Source: Flavihumibacter profundi (GTDB lineage Bacteria; Bacteroidota; Bacteroidia; Chitinophagales; Chitinophagaceae). From it: a DNA stretch of 64,000 nucleotides. Positions within the stretch are counted from its first letter, which is position 1, and each line of letters starts with the position of its first letter. Positions 26,180 through 35,600 of this stretch are shown here, one piece after another. The translations under genes were made by a program, and so were the position numbers. Where the stretch lies: positions 1,426,001 to 1,490,000 of the forward strand of contig NZ_JAIQXE010000001.1 in the NCBI RefSeq assembly GCF_020076305.1, in the 5' to 3' direction. A model generated the notes under the pieces. It saw nothing but the letters and a program-made list of their open reading frames with translations. It did not search any database and was not told where the DNA came from.

Positions 26180-27292
26180 ATGAGTGCCATCAATTACCAA
26201 CAATTCACCCTTGGTATTGAAGAAGAATACATGGTGATTGATCCGCAGACCCGCGAACTGAAAAGTCATGAACAGCGTATTGTGCTGGAGGGCCAGAAGA
26301 TCATCAAAGACAAAGTAAAAGCCGAAATGCACCAGGCCGTGGTTGAAGTTGGCACAGATATTTGCAAGAATATTGATGAGGCCCTTCATGATGTGGCTAC
26401 CCTTCGAAGGACCATTTCTCAGGTTGCCCATGAACTGGGTTTCGCCATGGGGGCATCAGGAACGCACCCGTTCAGCCATTGGGAAAGCCAATTGATAACA
26501 GACCATGTCCGGTATAGTGAAATAGTGAATGAATTACAGGAAGCAGCCAGAAGCAACCTGATTTTCGGATTGCATGTACATGTGGGCATGGAAAATCGCG
26601 AAATGGCCAACCATATCGCTAACAGTACCAGGTATTTCCTGCCGCATATTTATGCACTAAGCAGCAACTCCCCATTTTGGGAAGGACGCCAAACAGGGTA
26701 CAAATCCTTCCGGACTAAAGTATTCGACAAGTTCCCGCGTACAGGTATACCTGAATATTTCGCCACTATTGAAGACTATGATAATTATGTAAAAATGCTG
26801 GTGAAAACCAACTGTATTGATAATGCCAAAAAGATCTGGTGGGATCTTAGGGTGCATCCTTTCTTCAACACAGTTGAATTCAGGATCTGCGATGTTCCGA
26901 TGACAACCCATGAAACCATCATCATTGCAGCCCTGTTTCAGGCTATTTGTGCCAAGATCTATAAGTTGCGGACACAGAACATGAATTATATACAGTATTC
27001 CCGTGCACTGATCAACGAAAATAAATGGCGGGCCAGCCGTTATGGTATTGACGGCCGGTTAATTGATTTTGGAAAAGAAGAGGAAGTGAATACCCGCGTA
27101 TTAATTTATGAACTGCTCGACTTTGTTGATGATGTGGTGGATGAATTGGGAAGCAGGCATATCCTTTCGCTGGTACCCAACTTGCTGGAAACCGGCACCG
27201 GCGCAGACAGGCAGCTGAAGGTTTATAATGAAACAAACAGCATGGTAGCTGTTGTTGACTACATTAAAGACCAGTTCCTTTATGGCATCTGA
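26180..27292 (+). CDS. Carboxylate-amine ligase of the GCS2/YbdK family
   Basis: From ATG 26180 (MSAINYQQFTLGIEEEYMVID) this is 370 residues with the GCS2 hallmarks 'TLGIEEEYMVIDPQTREL', 'VEVGTDICKNIDEAL', 'GLHVHVGMENREMANHIANS', 'WWDLRVHPFFNTVEFRICDVP'. Family members are glutamine-synthetase-fold enzymes that join an amine to a carboxylate, such as weak glutamate-cysteine ligases. A GTG at 26144 opens the frame earlier but lies inside a heptamer-like repeat. It follows the ATP-grasp gene by 41 bases and precedes the amidohydrolase by 13. Confidence 0.9.
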   Translation: MSAINYQQFTLGIEEEYMVIDPQTRELKSHEQRIVLEGQKIIKDKVKAEMHQAVVEVGTDICKNIDEALHDVATLRRTISQVAHELGFAMGASGTHPFSHWESQLITDHVRYSEIVNELQEAARSNLIFGLHVHVGMENREMANHIANSTRYFLPHIYALSSNSPFWEGRQTGYKSFRTKVFDKFPRTGIPEYFATIEDYDNYVKMLVKTNCIDNAKKIWWDLRVHPFFNTVEFRICDVPMTTHETIIIAALFQAICAKIYKLRTQNMNYIQYSRALINENKWRASRYGIDGRLIDFGKEEEVNTRVLIYELLDFVDDVVDELGSRHILSLVPNLLETGTGADRQLKVYNETNSMVAVVDYIKDQFLYGI

Positions 27293-27305
27293 GCAAAAAA
27301 CAGCT

Positions 27306-28949
27306 ATGTACGCAAACTTCATAAATAAAATTCCTGTTTGGATTATACTGGTGCTGTTATTAGGATGCAATTCAAAACATCCGGCAGATCTGCTGGTGCA
27401 CAATGCAAGTATCTATAGTGTAGACAGCAGCTTTACTGTTTATGAAGCCATGGCAATTAAAGACGGCAAAATAATTGCCATGGGAAAAAATGCCTCATTA
27501 TTATCGGACTATGACGCAAAAGAAATAGTTGACGCCGAAGGCAAATACATTTACCCCGGATTTATTGATGCCCATTGTCATTTTCTGGAATACGGACTTG
27601 GTCTGCAAACTGCAGACCTGGTAGGTACGGAAAGCTGGGAAGCTATTATTGATACACTCAAATCTTTTGCTTCCCGTCATAATGAAGGATGGCTGATTGG
27701 CCGGGGCTGGGACCAGAATGATTGGCCGAAAAAAGAATTCCCTACAAATCAACAATTGAATGAATTATTTCCCGACCGCCCGGTTTTGCTATCACGTGTA
27801 GATGGTCATGCTGCCATTGCAAATAATAAGGCACTCGAACTGGCGGGTATTAAAGCAGGCGAAAGCTTAACCGGTGGTGAAATTGAAGTGAAAAACGGGA
27901 GGCTGACCGGCATATTAATCGATAATGCTGTGAACCAGGTATATGCAAATATGCCATCACCCTCCCAATCACAATTGAAAGCTGCTTTATTAGATGCCCA
28001 GGCAAATTGTTTTTCCATGGGATTAACAACAGTGGATGACTGCGGATTGGATTATCCCCAGGTATTATTCATGGACAGCCTTCAAAAAACAGGTGAACTT
28101 AAAATGCGGGTTTATGCTATGCTGGCCGATGCCAGGATAAATTATGAATTTTTATTACCCAAAGGCAAAATTAAAACGGACCGTATGAATGTACGATCCT
28201 TTAAAGTTTATGCTGATGGTGCATTGGGTTCAAGAGGGGCTTGCCTATTGCAACCCTACAGCGACAAGCCGGGACACCTGGGCTTTTTGCTAAACAACAC
28301 AAACCATTATGATTCCGTGGCAGCCGTGCTTATGAAAAATAATTACCAGATGTGCACACATGCTATTGGTGACAGTGGTAACCGGACAATTTTGAAAGTA
28401 TATGCGAAATACCTGAAGGGTAAAAATGATCTGCGTTGGAGGATAGAGCATGCACAGGTCGTTAATCCTGCTGATTTCGGCCTTTTCGGCCAAAATTCCA
28501 TCATTCCCTCGGTTCAGCCAACGCATGCTACTTCAGATATGTATTGGGCAGGCGTTCGATTGGGAAAGGAAAGAGAAAAAGGGGCATATGCCTACCAGCA
28601 ACTTCTTAAAGAAAATGGATGGATTGCGCTGGGGACTGATTTTCCTGTCGAAGATATCTCACCATTCAAAACATTTTATGCCGCAGTGGTTCGCAAAGAT
28701 GCCAAAGGCTTTCCACAGGAAGGATACCAGATGGAAAATGCATTAACCCGCCAGCAGACCCTTCGCGGAATGACCATATGGGCAGCAAAAAGCAATTTTG
28801 AGGAAGGAGAAAAAGGTAGTCTCGAAACCGGTAAATTGGCCGACTTCGTAATCCTCGACAAAGACCTTATGAAAATCCCGGCCACAGAATTATTATCCGT
28901 AAAGGTTATCCAGAATTACCTTGGGGGCGAAAAGGTATTTTCACGGTAA
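27306..28949 (+). CDS. Amidohydrolase-superfamily lipoprotein (YtcJ-like)
   Basis: From ATG 27306 the 547-residue product has a lipoprotein signal (MYANFINKIPVWIILVLLLGC) and an amidohydrolase_3 domain: 'GKYIYPGFIDAHCHFLEYGLGL', 'IGRGWDQNDWP', 'KVYADGALGSRGACLL', 'RIEHAQVV', 'LGTDFPVEDISPF' and a C-terminal 'SLETGKLADFVILDKD'. The metal-binding HxH, His and Asp residues are all present. It probably hydrolyses an amide or related bond outside the inner membrane. It is embedded in the amidoligase cluster, 13 bases after the GCS2 gene, and is followed by a long perfect palindrome. Confidence 0.9.
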   Translation: MYANFINKIPVWIILVLLLGCNSKHPADLLVHNASIYSVDSSFTVYEAMAIKDGKIIAMGKNASLLSDYDAKEIVDAEGKYIYPGFIDAHCHFLEYGLGLQTADLVGTESWEAIIDTLKSFASRHNEGWLIGRGWDQNDWPKKEFPTNQQLNELFPDRPVLLSRVDGHAAIANNKALELAGIKAGESLTGGEIEVKNGRLTGILIDNAVNQVYANMPSPSQSQLKAALLDAQANCFSMGLTTVDDCGLDYPQVLFMDSLQKTGELKMRVYAMLADARINYEFLLPKGKIKTDRMNVRSFKVYADGALGSRGACLLQPYSDKPGHLGFLLNNTNHYDSVAAVLMKNNYQMCTHAIGDSGNRTILKVYAKYLKGKNDLRWRIEHAQVVNPADFGLFGQNSIIPSVQPTHATSDMYWAGVRLGKEREKGAYAYQQLLKENGWIALGTDFPVEDISPFKTFYAAVVRKDAKGFPQEGYQMENALTRQQTLRGMTIWAAKSNFEEGEKGSLETGKLADFVILDKDLMKIPATELLSVKVIQNYLGGEKVFSR

Positions 28950-28968
28950 ATAAGCGATATTACCCCAA

Positions 28969-29003
28969 TTTTCACCCGCCGGGTAATACCCGGCGGGTGA
29001 AAA
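28969..29003. repeat. Perfect 17-bp inverted repeat between amidohydrolase and amidotransferase genes
   Basis: Bases 28969-28985 (TTTTCACCCGCCGGGTA) and 28987-29003 are exact reverse complements around a single A. It forms a GC-rich hairpin but lacks a U-tract after the arm on either strand, so it is not a standard intrinsic terminator. It sits between two genes of the cluster and ends 12 bases before a promoter element, so it could insulate or regulate the downstream pair. Confidence 0.9.
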
Positions 29004-29015
29004 TGCGAAAAATTG

Positions 29016-29023
29016 TAATTTTG
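29016..29023 (+). promoter_or_regulatory. -7 promoter element before the glutamine amidotransferase gene
   Basis: TAATTTTG matches TAnnTTTG and lies 4 bases before the ATG at 29028. Transcription would begin around that ATG, so the inner ATG at 29046 (MIRVAILDL) may be the functional start or the message may be leaderless. Confidence 0.55.
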
Positions 29024-29027
29024 CGGC

Positions 29028-29864
29028 ATGGAAGGGGCGAATAAAATGATCAGGGTAGCAATTCTAGACCTCTATGAAGGCGTTGAAAATCAGGGAATGC
29101 GGTGTATACGGGAAATACTTAACCTGTATTCAGCGGAGAACCAGCTAGACCTGCATTGGGATGAATTTGAAGTAAGGATCCAGAAAAAAGTACCTGATCT
29201 GTCTTATGACCTATATATCTCCAGCGGAGGGCCAGGATCCCCTTTGGATAGTGAGGGCAGCGAATGGGAAAAAGTTTATTTTGACTGGCTTTCTTCGGTT
29301 GAAGCGTATAATCAAAGATCAATTGATCACCGGAAAAAATACGTTTTCTTCATTTGCCACTCCTACCAGCTGGCCTGCCGTCATTATAAGGTGGGCAAGG
29401 TTGCAAAAAGAAAATCCACCGCATTTGGGGTATTTCCGATACATATGTTACCAGGTGCACAGAAAGAGGTGGTTTTCCAAAATCTGAAAGATCCTTTTTA
29501 CTCGGTAGACAGTCGCGATTACCAGGTAATTGAACCCGACCATTCCCTCATCAGGCAAATGGGTGCAAAAATACTGGCCATTGAAAAGGAACGCCCGCAT
29601 GTTCCATTTGAAAGAGCAATGATGGCTATACGCTTTAATGATTTCATGGTGGGTACGCAGTTTCATCCTGAAGCTGATCCTGTTGGCATGAGTATGTACC
29701 TGCAGCGTGAAGACAAAAAGAAAACGGTTATTGATAATCATGGTGCCGCCAAATGGGCAAGCATGATTGAACACCTGAATGATCCTGATAAAATCCGTTG
29801 GACCTATTCTCAGGTGCTTCCCAATTTTATTACAGACTCCATTTCAAAACTCAGGGAGAATTAA
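29028..29864 (+). CDS. Class I glutamine amidotransferase-like protein
   Basis: The 278-residue protein has a GMP-synthase-like GATase1 domain with the full catalytic triad: Cys110 in 'YVFFICHSYQLACRH', and His213 and Glu215 in 'VGTQFHPEADPVG'. The oxyanion strand 'DLYISSGGPGSPLD' is also conserved. Such domains release ammonia from glutamine for an amide- or amine-forming partner. No ligase domain is fused, so the partner is presumably the next gene or the upstream ligases. An alternative start is ATG 29046. Confidence 0.88.
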   Translation: MEGANKMIRVAILDLYEGVENQGMRCIREILNLYSAENQLDLHWDEFEVRIQKKVPDLSYDLYISSGGPGSPLDSEGSEWEKVYFDWLSSVEAYNQRSIDHRKKYVFFICHSYQLACRHYKVGKVAKRKSTAFGVFPIHMLPGAQKEVVFQNLKDPFYSVDSRDYQVIEPDHSLIRQMGAKILAIEKERPHVPFERAMMAIRFNDFMVGTQFHPEADPVGMSMYLQREDKKKTVIDNHGAAKWASMIEHLNDPDKIRWTYSQVLPNFITDSISKLREN

Positions 29865-29921
29865 ACAACTGTTATTGCATTTACTTTTGACTTTTTCTTA
29901 CCTTCCGCTAAAGCCTGATAC

Positions 29922-31145
29922 ATGGTTGCAGCATTAAGGGAAGCATTCAATAATTCTTTTACACCTGAACGATATGAACAATTTCTGAAAGAATTAAACA
30001 GCTGTCATGAAGGAGCTATTGAATTCAGGGTTGCTGAAACGCCAATATTCGTCAATAAGGAATTTACCCAAAAAATACTGGATGCCTGCGAAGCAATTGT
30101 TGATGTTATTACAGACCCGGATTTTAAAAAACTAACTGACAGAAGTATACCTAAAGGCGAAAATGTGCCCCATGAAAATAATCATGCGCATATGATTGCC
30201 TTCGATTTCGGCATTTGCACCAATGCATCTGACGAACTGGAGCCGCAACTAATAGAAATGCAGGGATTCCCTACCCTATTTGGATTCCAGGTATTTTACC
30301 CTGATATTGTCCGGAAACATTTTGACATACCAGAAAATTACACCCAATACCTGGGCGGTTATACGCGCGATACTTACCTTGCTGATTTCCGTGAACTATT
30401 ATTAGGCCCTTATTCAGCCAAGGAAGTTATACTGCTTGAAATAAAACCAGAAAAACAAAAAACCCGGATAGATTTTTACTGTACTCAGGACTATACGGGG
30501 ATTAAACCAGTGTGCATTACAGAGCTTATACAGGAAGGGAATCAGGTTTATTACATGGACAACGGTGTAAAAACAAGGATCAGGCGCATATATAATCGAG
30601 TTATATTTGATGACCTTCACGCTCAAAAAGACGATCTGGGGAATTTTGTAGATATCACCCAGGACCTTGATGTTGAATGGGTACCACACCCCAATTGGTT
30701 CTACAGGATCAGCAAATTCACTTTACCGTTAATCAGGCACCCTTATATCCCTGCGACTTATTTTTTAAACGAATTGAAGCAGGTGCCGGCTGATCTGGAA
30801 AATTATGTACTCAAACCTCTTTTTTCATTTGCCGGACAAGGCGTCGTAATTGATATATTACCTGAAGACATTCTCGGAATTAAAGATCCGGAAAACTGGA
30901 TACTACAGAAAAAAGTAAAATATGCAGATGTAATACCGACACCGGATATCCCTGCAAAAGCTGAAATACGGATAATGTATATCTGGAAGGATGATTGGGA
31001 AAGACCAAAGCCGGCTATTAACCTTGCCCGTTTAAGCAAGGGAAAAATGATAGGTGTAAGGTACAATAAAGACAAAGAATGGGTAGGCGGCAGTGTGTGT
31101 TTTTTTGAACAGCCGAAAAATCAAACCGATGCAACACATAAATGA
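29922..31145 (+). CDS. ATP-grasp-like protein of unknown substrate
   Basis: The 407-residue protein is not a standard family member, but its C-terminal half reads as an ATP-grasp fold: 'LENYVLKPLFSFAGQGVVIDI' (Lys and Gly-loop), 'WILQKKVKYADVI' (hinge with Gln/Lys), and 'AEIRIMYIWKDDWERPKPAINLARLSKGKMIGV' ahead of 'WVGGSVCFFEQ'. The N-terminal half has 'HENNHAHMIAFDFGIC' and 'PQLIEMQGFPTLFGFQVF', which I do not recognise. It follows the glutamine amidotransferase by 57 bases and overlaps the cupin gene by 17. A role in amide formation on the same pathway is inferred. Confidence 0.75.
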   Translation: MVAALREAFNNSFTPERYEQFLKELNSCHEGAIEFRVAETPIFVNKEFTQKILDACEAIVDVITDPDFKKLTDRSIPKGENVPHENNHAHMIAFDFGICTNASDELEPQLIEMQGFPTLFGFQVFYPDIVRKHFDIPENYTQYLGGYTRDTYLADFRELLLGPYSAKEVILLEIKPEKQKTRIDFYCTQDYTGIKPVCITELIQEGNQVYYMDNGVKTRIRRIYNRVIFDDLHAQKDDLGNFVDITQDLDVEWVPHPNWFYRISKFTLPLIRHPYIPATYFLNELKQVPADLENYVLKPLFSFAGQGVVIDILPEDILGIKDPENWILQKKVKYADVIPTPDIPAKAEIRIMYIWKDDWERPKPAINLARLSKGKMIGVRYNKDKEWVGGSVCFFEQPKNQTDATHK

Positions 31146-31443
31146 TATTCCATCTCGGGAGTTCCTTCCCGGATTATCCGGTAAAATGCTTCATGGAGAA
31201 ATGAGTACCCTGGGAATATGGGAAATAAAAAAGGGCAGCATCATTCCGGAACACAAGCATGAAAACGAGCAAATCACTTATGTACTCGAAGGCGAACTAC
31301 AAATGACCATCGGCGGTATAACCTCTGTGTTCACTGCAGGATGCGTACAGGTAATCCCGCCAAATATCCCACACAGCGCAGTTGCATTGACCGACTGCAG
31401 GGCTATTGACTCCTGGACCCCTGTACGCGAAGCATATCGCTGA
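31129..31443 (+). CDS. Small cupin-domain protein
   Basis: From ATG 31129 the 104-residue protein is a single cupin barrel. Metal-binding motif 1 is visible in 'IPEHKHENEQITYVLEGELQM' (two His and a Glu) and motif 2 in 'VIPPNIPHSAVAL'. The start lies 17 bases inside the end of the upstream ATP-grasp-like gene, so translation is likely coupled. Cupins of this size often act as sugar or small-molecule isomerases, dioxygenases or ligand-binding proteins; which applies cannot be told. It converges on czcB with 9 bases between. Confidence 0.88.
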   Translation: MQHINDIPSREFLPGLSGKMLHGEMSTLGIWEIKKGSIIPEHKHENEQITYVLEGELQMTIGGITSVFTAGCVQVIPPNIPHSAVALTDCRAIDSWTPVREAYR

Positions 31444-31452
31444 TCATCGAGG

Positions 31453-32586
31453 CTAATCTGCTTTGTTTTTCATTAGCATCAGAATCGAATAAGCTCCCCT
31501 GGTAACAAATTCAGAAGTACCAAGCGTGCTGCCTTCCGGGATTTTTATTTCTGTGAAGCCATTTTCACTTTCACCAACGGAAACTTCAACCATCTCAAAC
31601 TTGTCATTTCCCTTAGCCCTGTAAATGAATTGCTTACCGCCGTAACTGACCACCGCATCGTCCGGCAACGCTAATGCCTTATTATTTTTTACATCAATCT
31701 CGGCATTCATATAAGTACCGGGAACAAGGCTTTTATCATAAGTTTCAAAATGGCAATGTACATCTGTATTCCTTTCCGGCGACAAGTCCTTACCAATTAA
31801 CAGAATTTCACAGGGATGCTTTTCATCAGGCCGGTTATTGGTATATGCAACAAGTTTCTGGCCGATAAATAATTTATCGAGATCCCTTTCAAATACTTTC
31901 AGGGCCAAATGGATGTCAGTAGGATTAATCAATTCAAACATCACTTCAGTCGGGGCAATATATTTACCAATATTCACATTCACCCGGGATACAAATCCAT
32001 TTATAGGTGAATAAATATTCACACTCCTTGAAATGTTCAATTCACTCAACCGGTCAATATTAATGCCCGCAAGTTTCAATTTTTCAGCCAGAGATGCTAT
32101 CAATACAAGCTGACTTTTGTATTCAGCCTCTGACTGCTGGAAAACTTTGTCACTGCTCGCCCGCGTCTGGTTCAAATCTTTCTGCCGGTTATATTCATTT
32201 TCCAGGTAACTGATCTTCGCTTTCGCTGTAAGATAGTCTTGCTGCAATTGGATGTACTGCTGGTCTTCCATCACAGCTATAACTTCACCTCTTTTAACAT
32301 GCATGCCCGGCAATAACTTGGTGGATTTCAGGTAACCGCCCAAAGGCACACTAACCGAAACCATATTCTGAGGAGGTACATCAATTTTGCCATTTACTTT
32401 CAGGATGGTGGAAATTATTTTTTGCTGAAGCTTACCCGTTGTCAATCCCGCATTTTTAATTTGCGCTTCTGTAAGCGTAATGTTTTTATCATCTGCCCGG
32501 GCTTCACCCGTTTCGTCAGAATTTTGTTTACCACCACAGGCGGAAAATAATATAATTAAAGAACCAAGGAATATAATCTGTTTCAT
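31453..32586 (-). CDS. czcB: RND efflux periplasmic adaptor (CzcB/HlyD family)
   Basis: The 377-residue lipoprotein (signal ending LIILFSAC) is the membrane-fusion component of a metal pump. It shows the lipoyl/barrel-sandwich halves ('VPLGGYLKSTKLLPGMHVKRGEVIAVMEDQQYIQLQQDYL' region and 'NIYSPINGFVSRVNVNIGKYIAPTEVMFELIN'), the intervening coiled coil, and the C-terminal beta-barrel ('YMNAEIDVKNNKALALPDDAVVSYGGKQF'). It is the last gene of the operon, 47 bases after the CzcA-TolC fusion gene, and the pump's adaptor. Confidence 0.92.
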   Translation of the reverse strand: MKQIIFLGSLIILFSACGGKQNSDETGEARADDKNITLTEAQIKNAGLTTGKLQQKIISTILKVNGKIDVPPQNMVSVSVPLGGYLKSTKLLPGMHVKRGEVIAVMEDQQYIQLQQDYLTAKAKISYLENEYNRQKDLNQTRASSDKVFQQSEAEYKSQLVLIASLAEKLKLAGINIDRLSELNISRSVNIYSPINGFVSRVNVNIGKYIAPTEVMFELINPTDIHLALKVFERDLDKLFIGQKLVAYTNNRPDEKHPCEILLIGKDLSPERNTDVHCHFETYDKSLVPGTYMNAEIDVKNNKALALPDDAVVSYGGKQFIYRAKGNDKFEMVEVSVGESENGFTEIKIPEGSTLGTSEFVTRGAYSILMLMKNKAD

Positions 32587-32633
32587 ACTATACTTATTTA
32601 TTATTATTCCCTGCTAAAAGAGTTTGGACGCAC

Positions 32634-35600
32634 TCAATTCGCAGAAAAATAGTTTAACTGGATGATTGATTCGTTTAAATTCTTAACAGCTTCAACATAA
32701 TCATTGGTAAGGGTTGTTGCCTGGTTAACCAACAATACCCATTCGAGATAATTAATATTCCCACTGGCTAACTGCTGATTAGCTGTTTCTGTAATCAACC
32801 GCGCATTTTTCAAAGCCGTATCTTCATAATACCGGACAGCATGAAGATGCTTTTTATATTGGGAAAAGGCCATTTCATAATCAGTTTTCATTGCCTGCAG
32901 GCTTGCCGCATAATTGCCTTCCGCGACCAGCCGGTTAAACTTCGAACCATTAATTTTTGCCTTTTGCGCACTTGCAAAAATCGGGACACCCAAGCCAACC
33001 TGGAAAGAATTAAATCGCCTGGAACTGTTATAATATTTATCATCGGCACCTATACCCACGAAACTGGCATTATTATAACCGAAAGATAAATCCGGCAATA
33101 ACTTACTTCTTTCCAATTGATAATTTGCTTCCGCAACTTTTTGTTGTTGCTGCATCATTTGAAGAAAAGGGTGACTCACTAAAACACTGGTATCCGGAAC
33201 TGCGGAAAACTCCATTTTAAACTTAATGTCAGCAGGAAGAAAATTAATTACAGTATTCAGCAGCAATTGAAACTGCAGTTGCAAAATGGCAGAATCCTGG
33301 CGAACCTGTTCCATCTGCAGTTTTATTTGGCCCAATTGCGCTTCCGCACTTGTCTTTTCAAGGATATTAGATTCCCCTTTTTCAAACCTCAAAGATGCCC
33401 TGCTGTAGAAATCACTATAAAGGCTGTCAACATACTGCATCAGCCTTGCTTTTTGCCTAAGGTAAACAATACCATAGTATACCTGGGAAACCTGCTTTTT
33501 CAGCAGGGACTCCTTAACAGCAACACTGAACAAACTACTTTGCCATTCCTGTTGCAATAACTCTTTTTGTCTGGTATAAACTTTCGGGAAACTAAACGAT
33601 TGCGATATACCAAATTTAGTATCCGTATAAATACTGTTTATCTGCCCGAACTCCCCAAACAAATTTGCCTGGGGAACTACAGCATTCGATTTGATAAGCA
33701 ATTGCTGGTATTGCGCCTTCAGCTGTTCATTCTTTACCTGCAAATTATTTTTTAGCGCAGTATCAATAGCAGCTTTCAGAGAAATTGGGGTTTGTGCTTC
33801 TGAGCTGTTTGCAAAGGATAAACAAAGCACAATAACTGAAGCCACCTTGACGGGCAATTTTCCTTTCTTACCTTTTTTAAAGCCTCCTTCAAAAGTCATA
33901 TACAGTACAGGAAGAACAAACAAGGTCAGAAATGTGGCGATAAGCAATCCACCTATAACCACTGTGGCCAATGGCCTTTGCACTTCTGCCCCGGCGCCAT
34001 TACTGACTGCCATCGGGAAAAATCCAAGGGAAGCAACAAATGCTGTCATCAATACTGGCCTCAGCCTGACTTTTGTTCCCATAATCACTATTCTTTTCAA
34101 ATCAGTTAAACCGTCTTTTTTAAGGCGGTTAAATTCGGCAATAAGTACAATTCCATTCAATACGGCTACACCAAAAAGTGCAATAAACCCGACTCCTGCG
34201 CTTATACTGAAAGGCATGCCTCTCAGTGAAAGGAAAATAATCCCTCCAATCGCAGACAATGGAATGGCTGAGTAAATCAGCAGGCCCTGCTTAATGGAAT
34301 TAAAAGCAAAATAGAGTAACAGGAAAATCAATAACAGGGAAACTGGCACGGCAATGAGCAGCCTCTGTTTTGCAGCATTCAGGTTTTCAAACGCCCCGCC
34401 ATAAGTAACATAATAACCAGCAGGGAATTTTATTTGTTTATCTACTTTTGACTGTAAATCGGTTACTATGCTCTGAACGTCACGGCCCCTGACATTAAAG
34501 CCAACCACAATCCTTCGCTTCGCGTCTTCACGCTGTATTTGGTTGGGTCCGTCTTTAACCTGTACATCTGCCAGCTGATACAATGGCACCTGGGTACCAT
34601 TCGGTGTTGGGATCAGGAGGTTCTGAACATCCTTAACATCTTTCTTGAGTTCTCCGCTCAGCCTAACCACTACATCAAACCGCTTTTCCCCTTCAAACAA
34701 CATACCGCTGCTCTGGCCCGCAAAAGCGGTATTCAAAACCTTGTTAATATCACTGATATTCAGCCCAAATTGGGCTATGGCATTCCTGTTATACCTTACA
34801 ATAACCTGCGGCATTCCCGCCACCGCTTCCACATAAAGGTTTTTAGCGCCATCTACGGTATTAATTATACTTCCCAACCTGCTGGCATATAAAGCAAGCG
34901 TATCGAGGTCGTCACCAAATATTTTACATACTACGTCCTGCCGCGCACCAGTCATCAATTCGTTAAACCGCATCTGAACTGGGAATTGAAAACCAGCCGT
35001 TACACCTGGAATTACTTTTAAGGCAGTACCCATTTTTTCACTCAGGTCGTTAAATGTTTTTGCTGAAGTCCATTCCTCTTTTGGCTTTAATATTACCATC
35101 ATATCGCTGGCATCCATTGGCATTGGATCCGTTGGCACTTCACCACTGCCAATTTTTGTAACCACTTTCTCAACTTCAGGAAACCGGGTTAGTAATATAT
35201 GTGCAGCCTGTTGTGTATTTCTGATGGTTGTATTCAGGCTGCTGCCTGTCAACACCCTTGTATCGACGGCAAAATCACCTTCTTCCAAAGCCGGGATAAA
35301 TTCACCACCCAGGGTAGAAAGTATATAAACAGCCCCTACAAAAAAAGCAATAACTGATAACAAAACAGTTTTAGGGTAACCAACGACTTTATTTAAAGCA
35401 GACTGGTAAATCCGCTCAATGTTCGCCATTAATTTATCGGAAAGATTTTGCTTGTGTTTTAAGGTTTTACTCAGGAAAATGGAGCTCATCATAGGAATAT
35501 AAGTCAGCGATAACAGGAATGCACCTAATAAAGCGAATGCCACTGTTTGGGCCATTGGTTTAAACATTTTCCCCTCAATTCCCTGCAAAGTAAAAATCGG

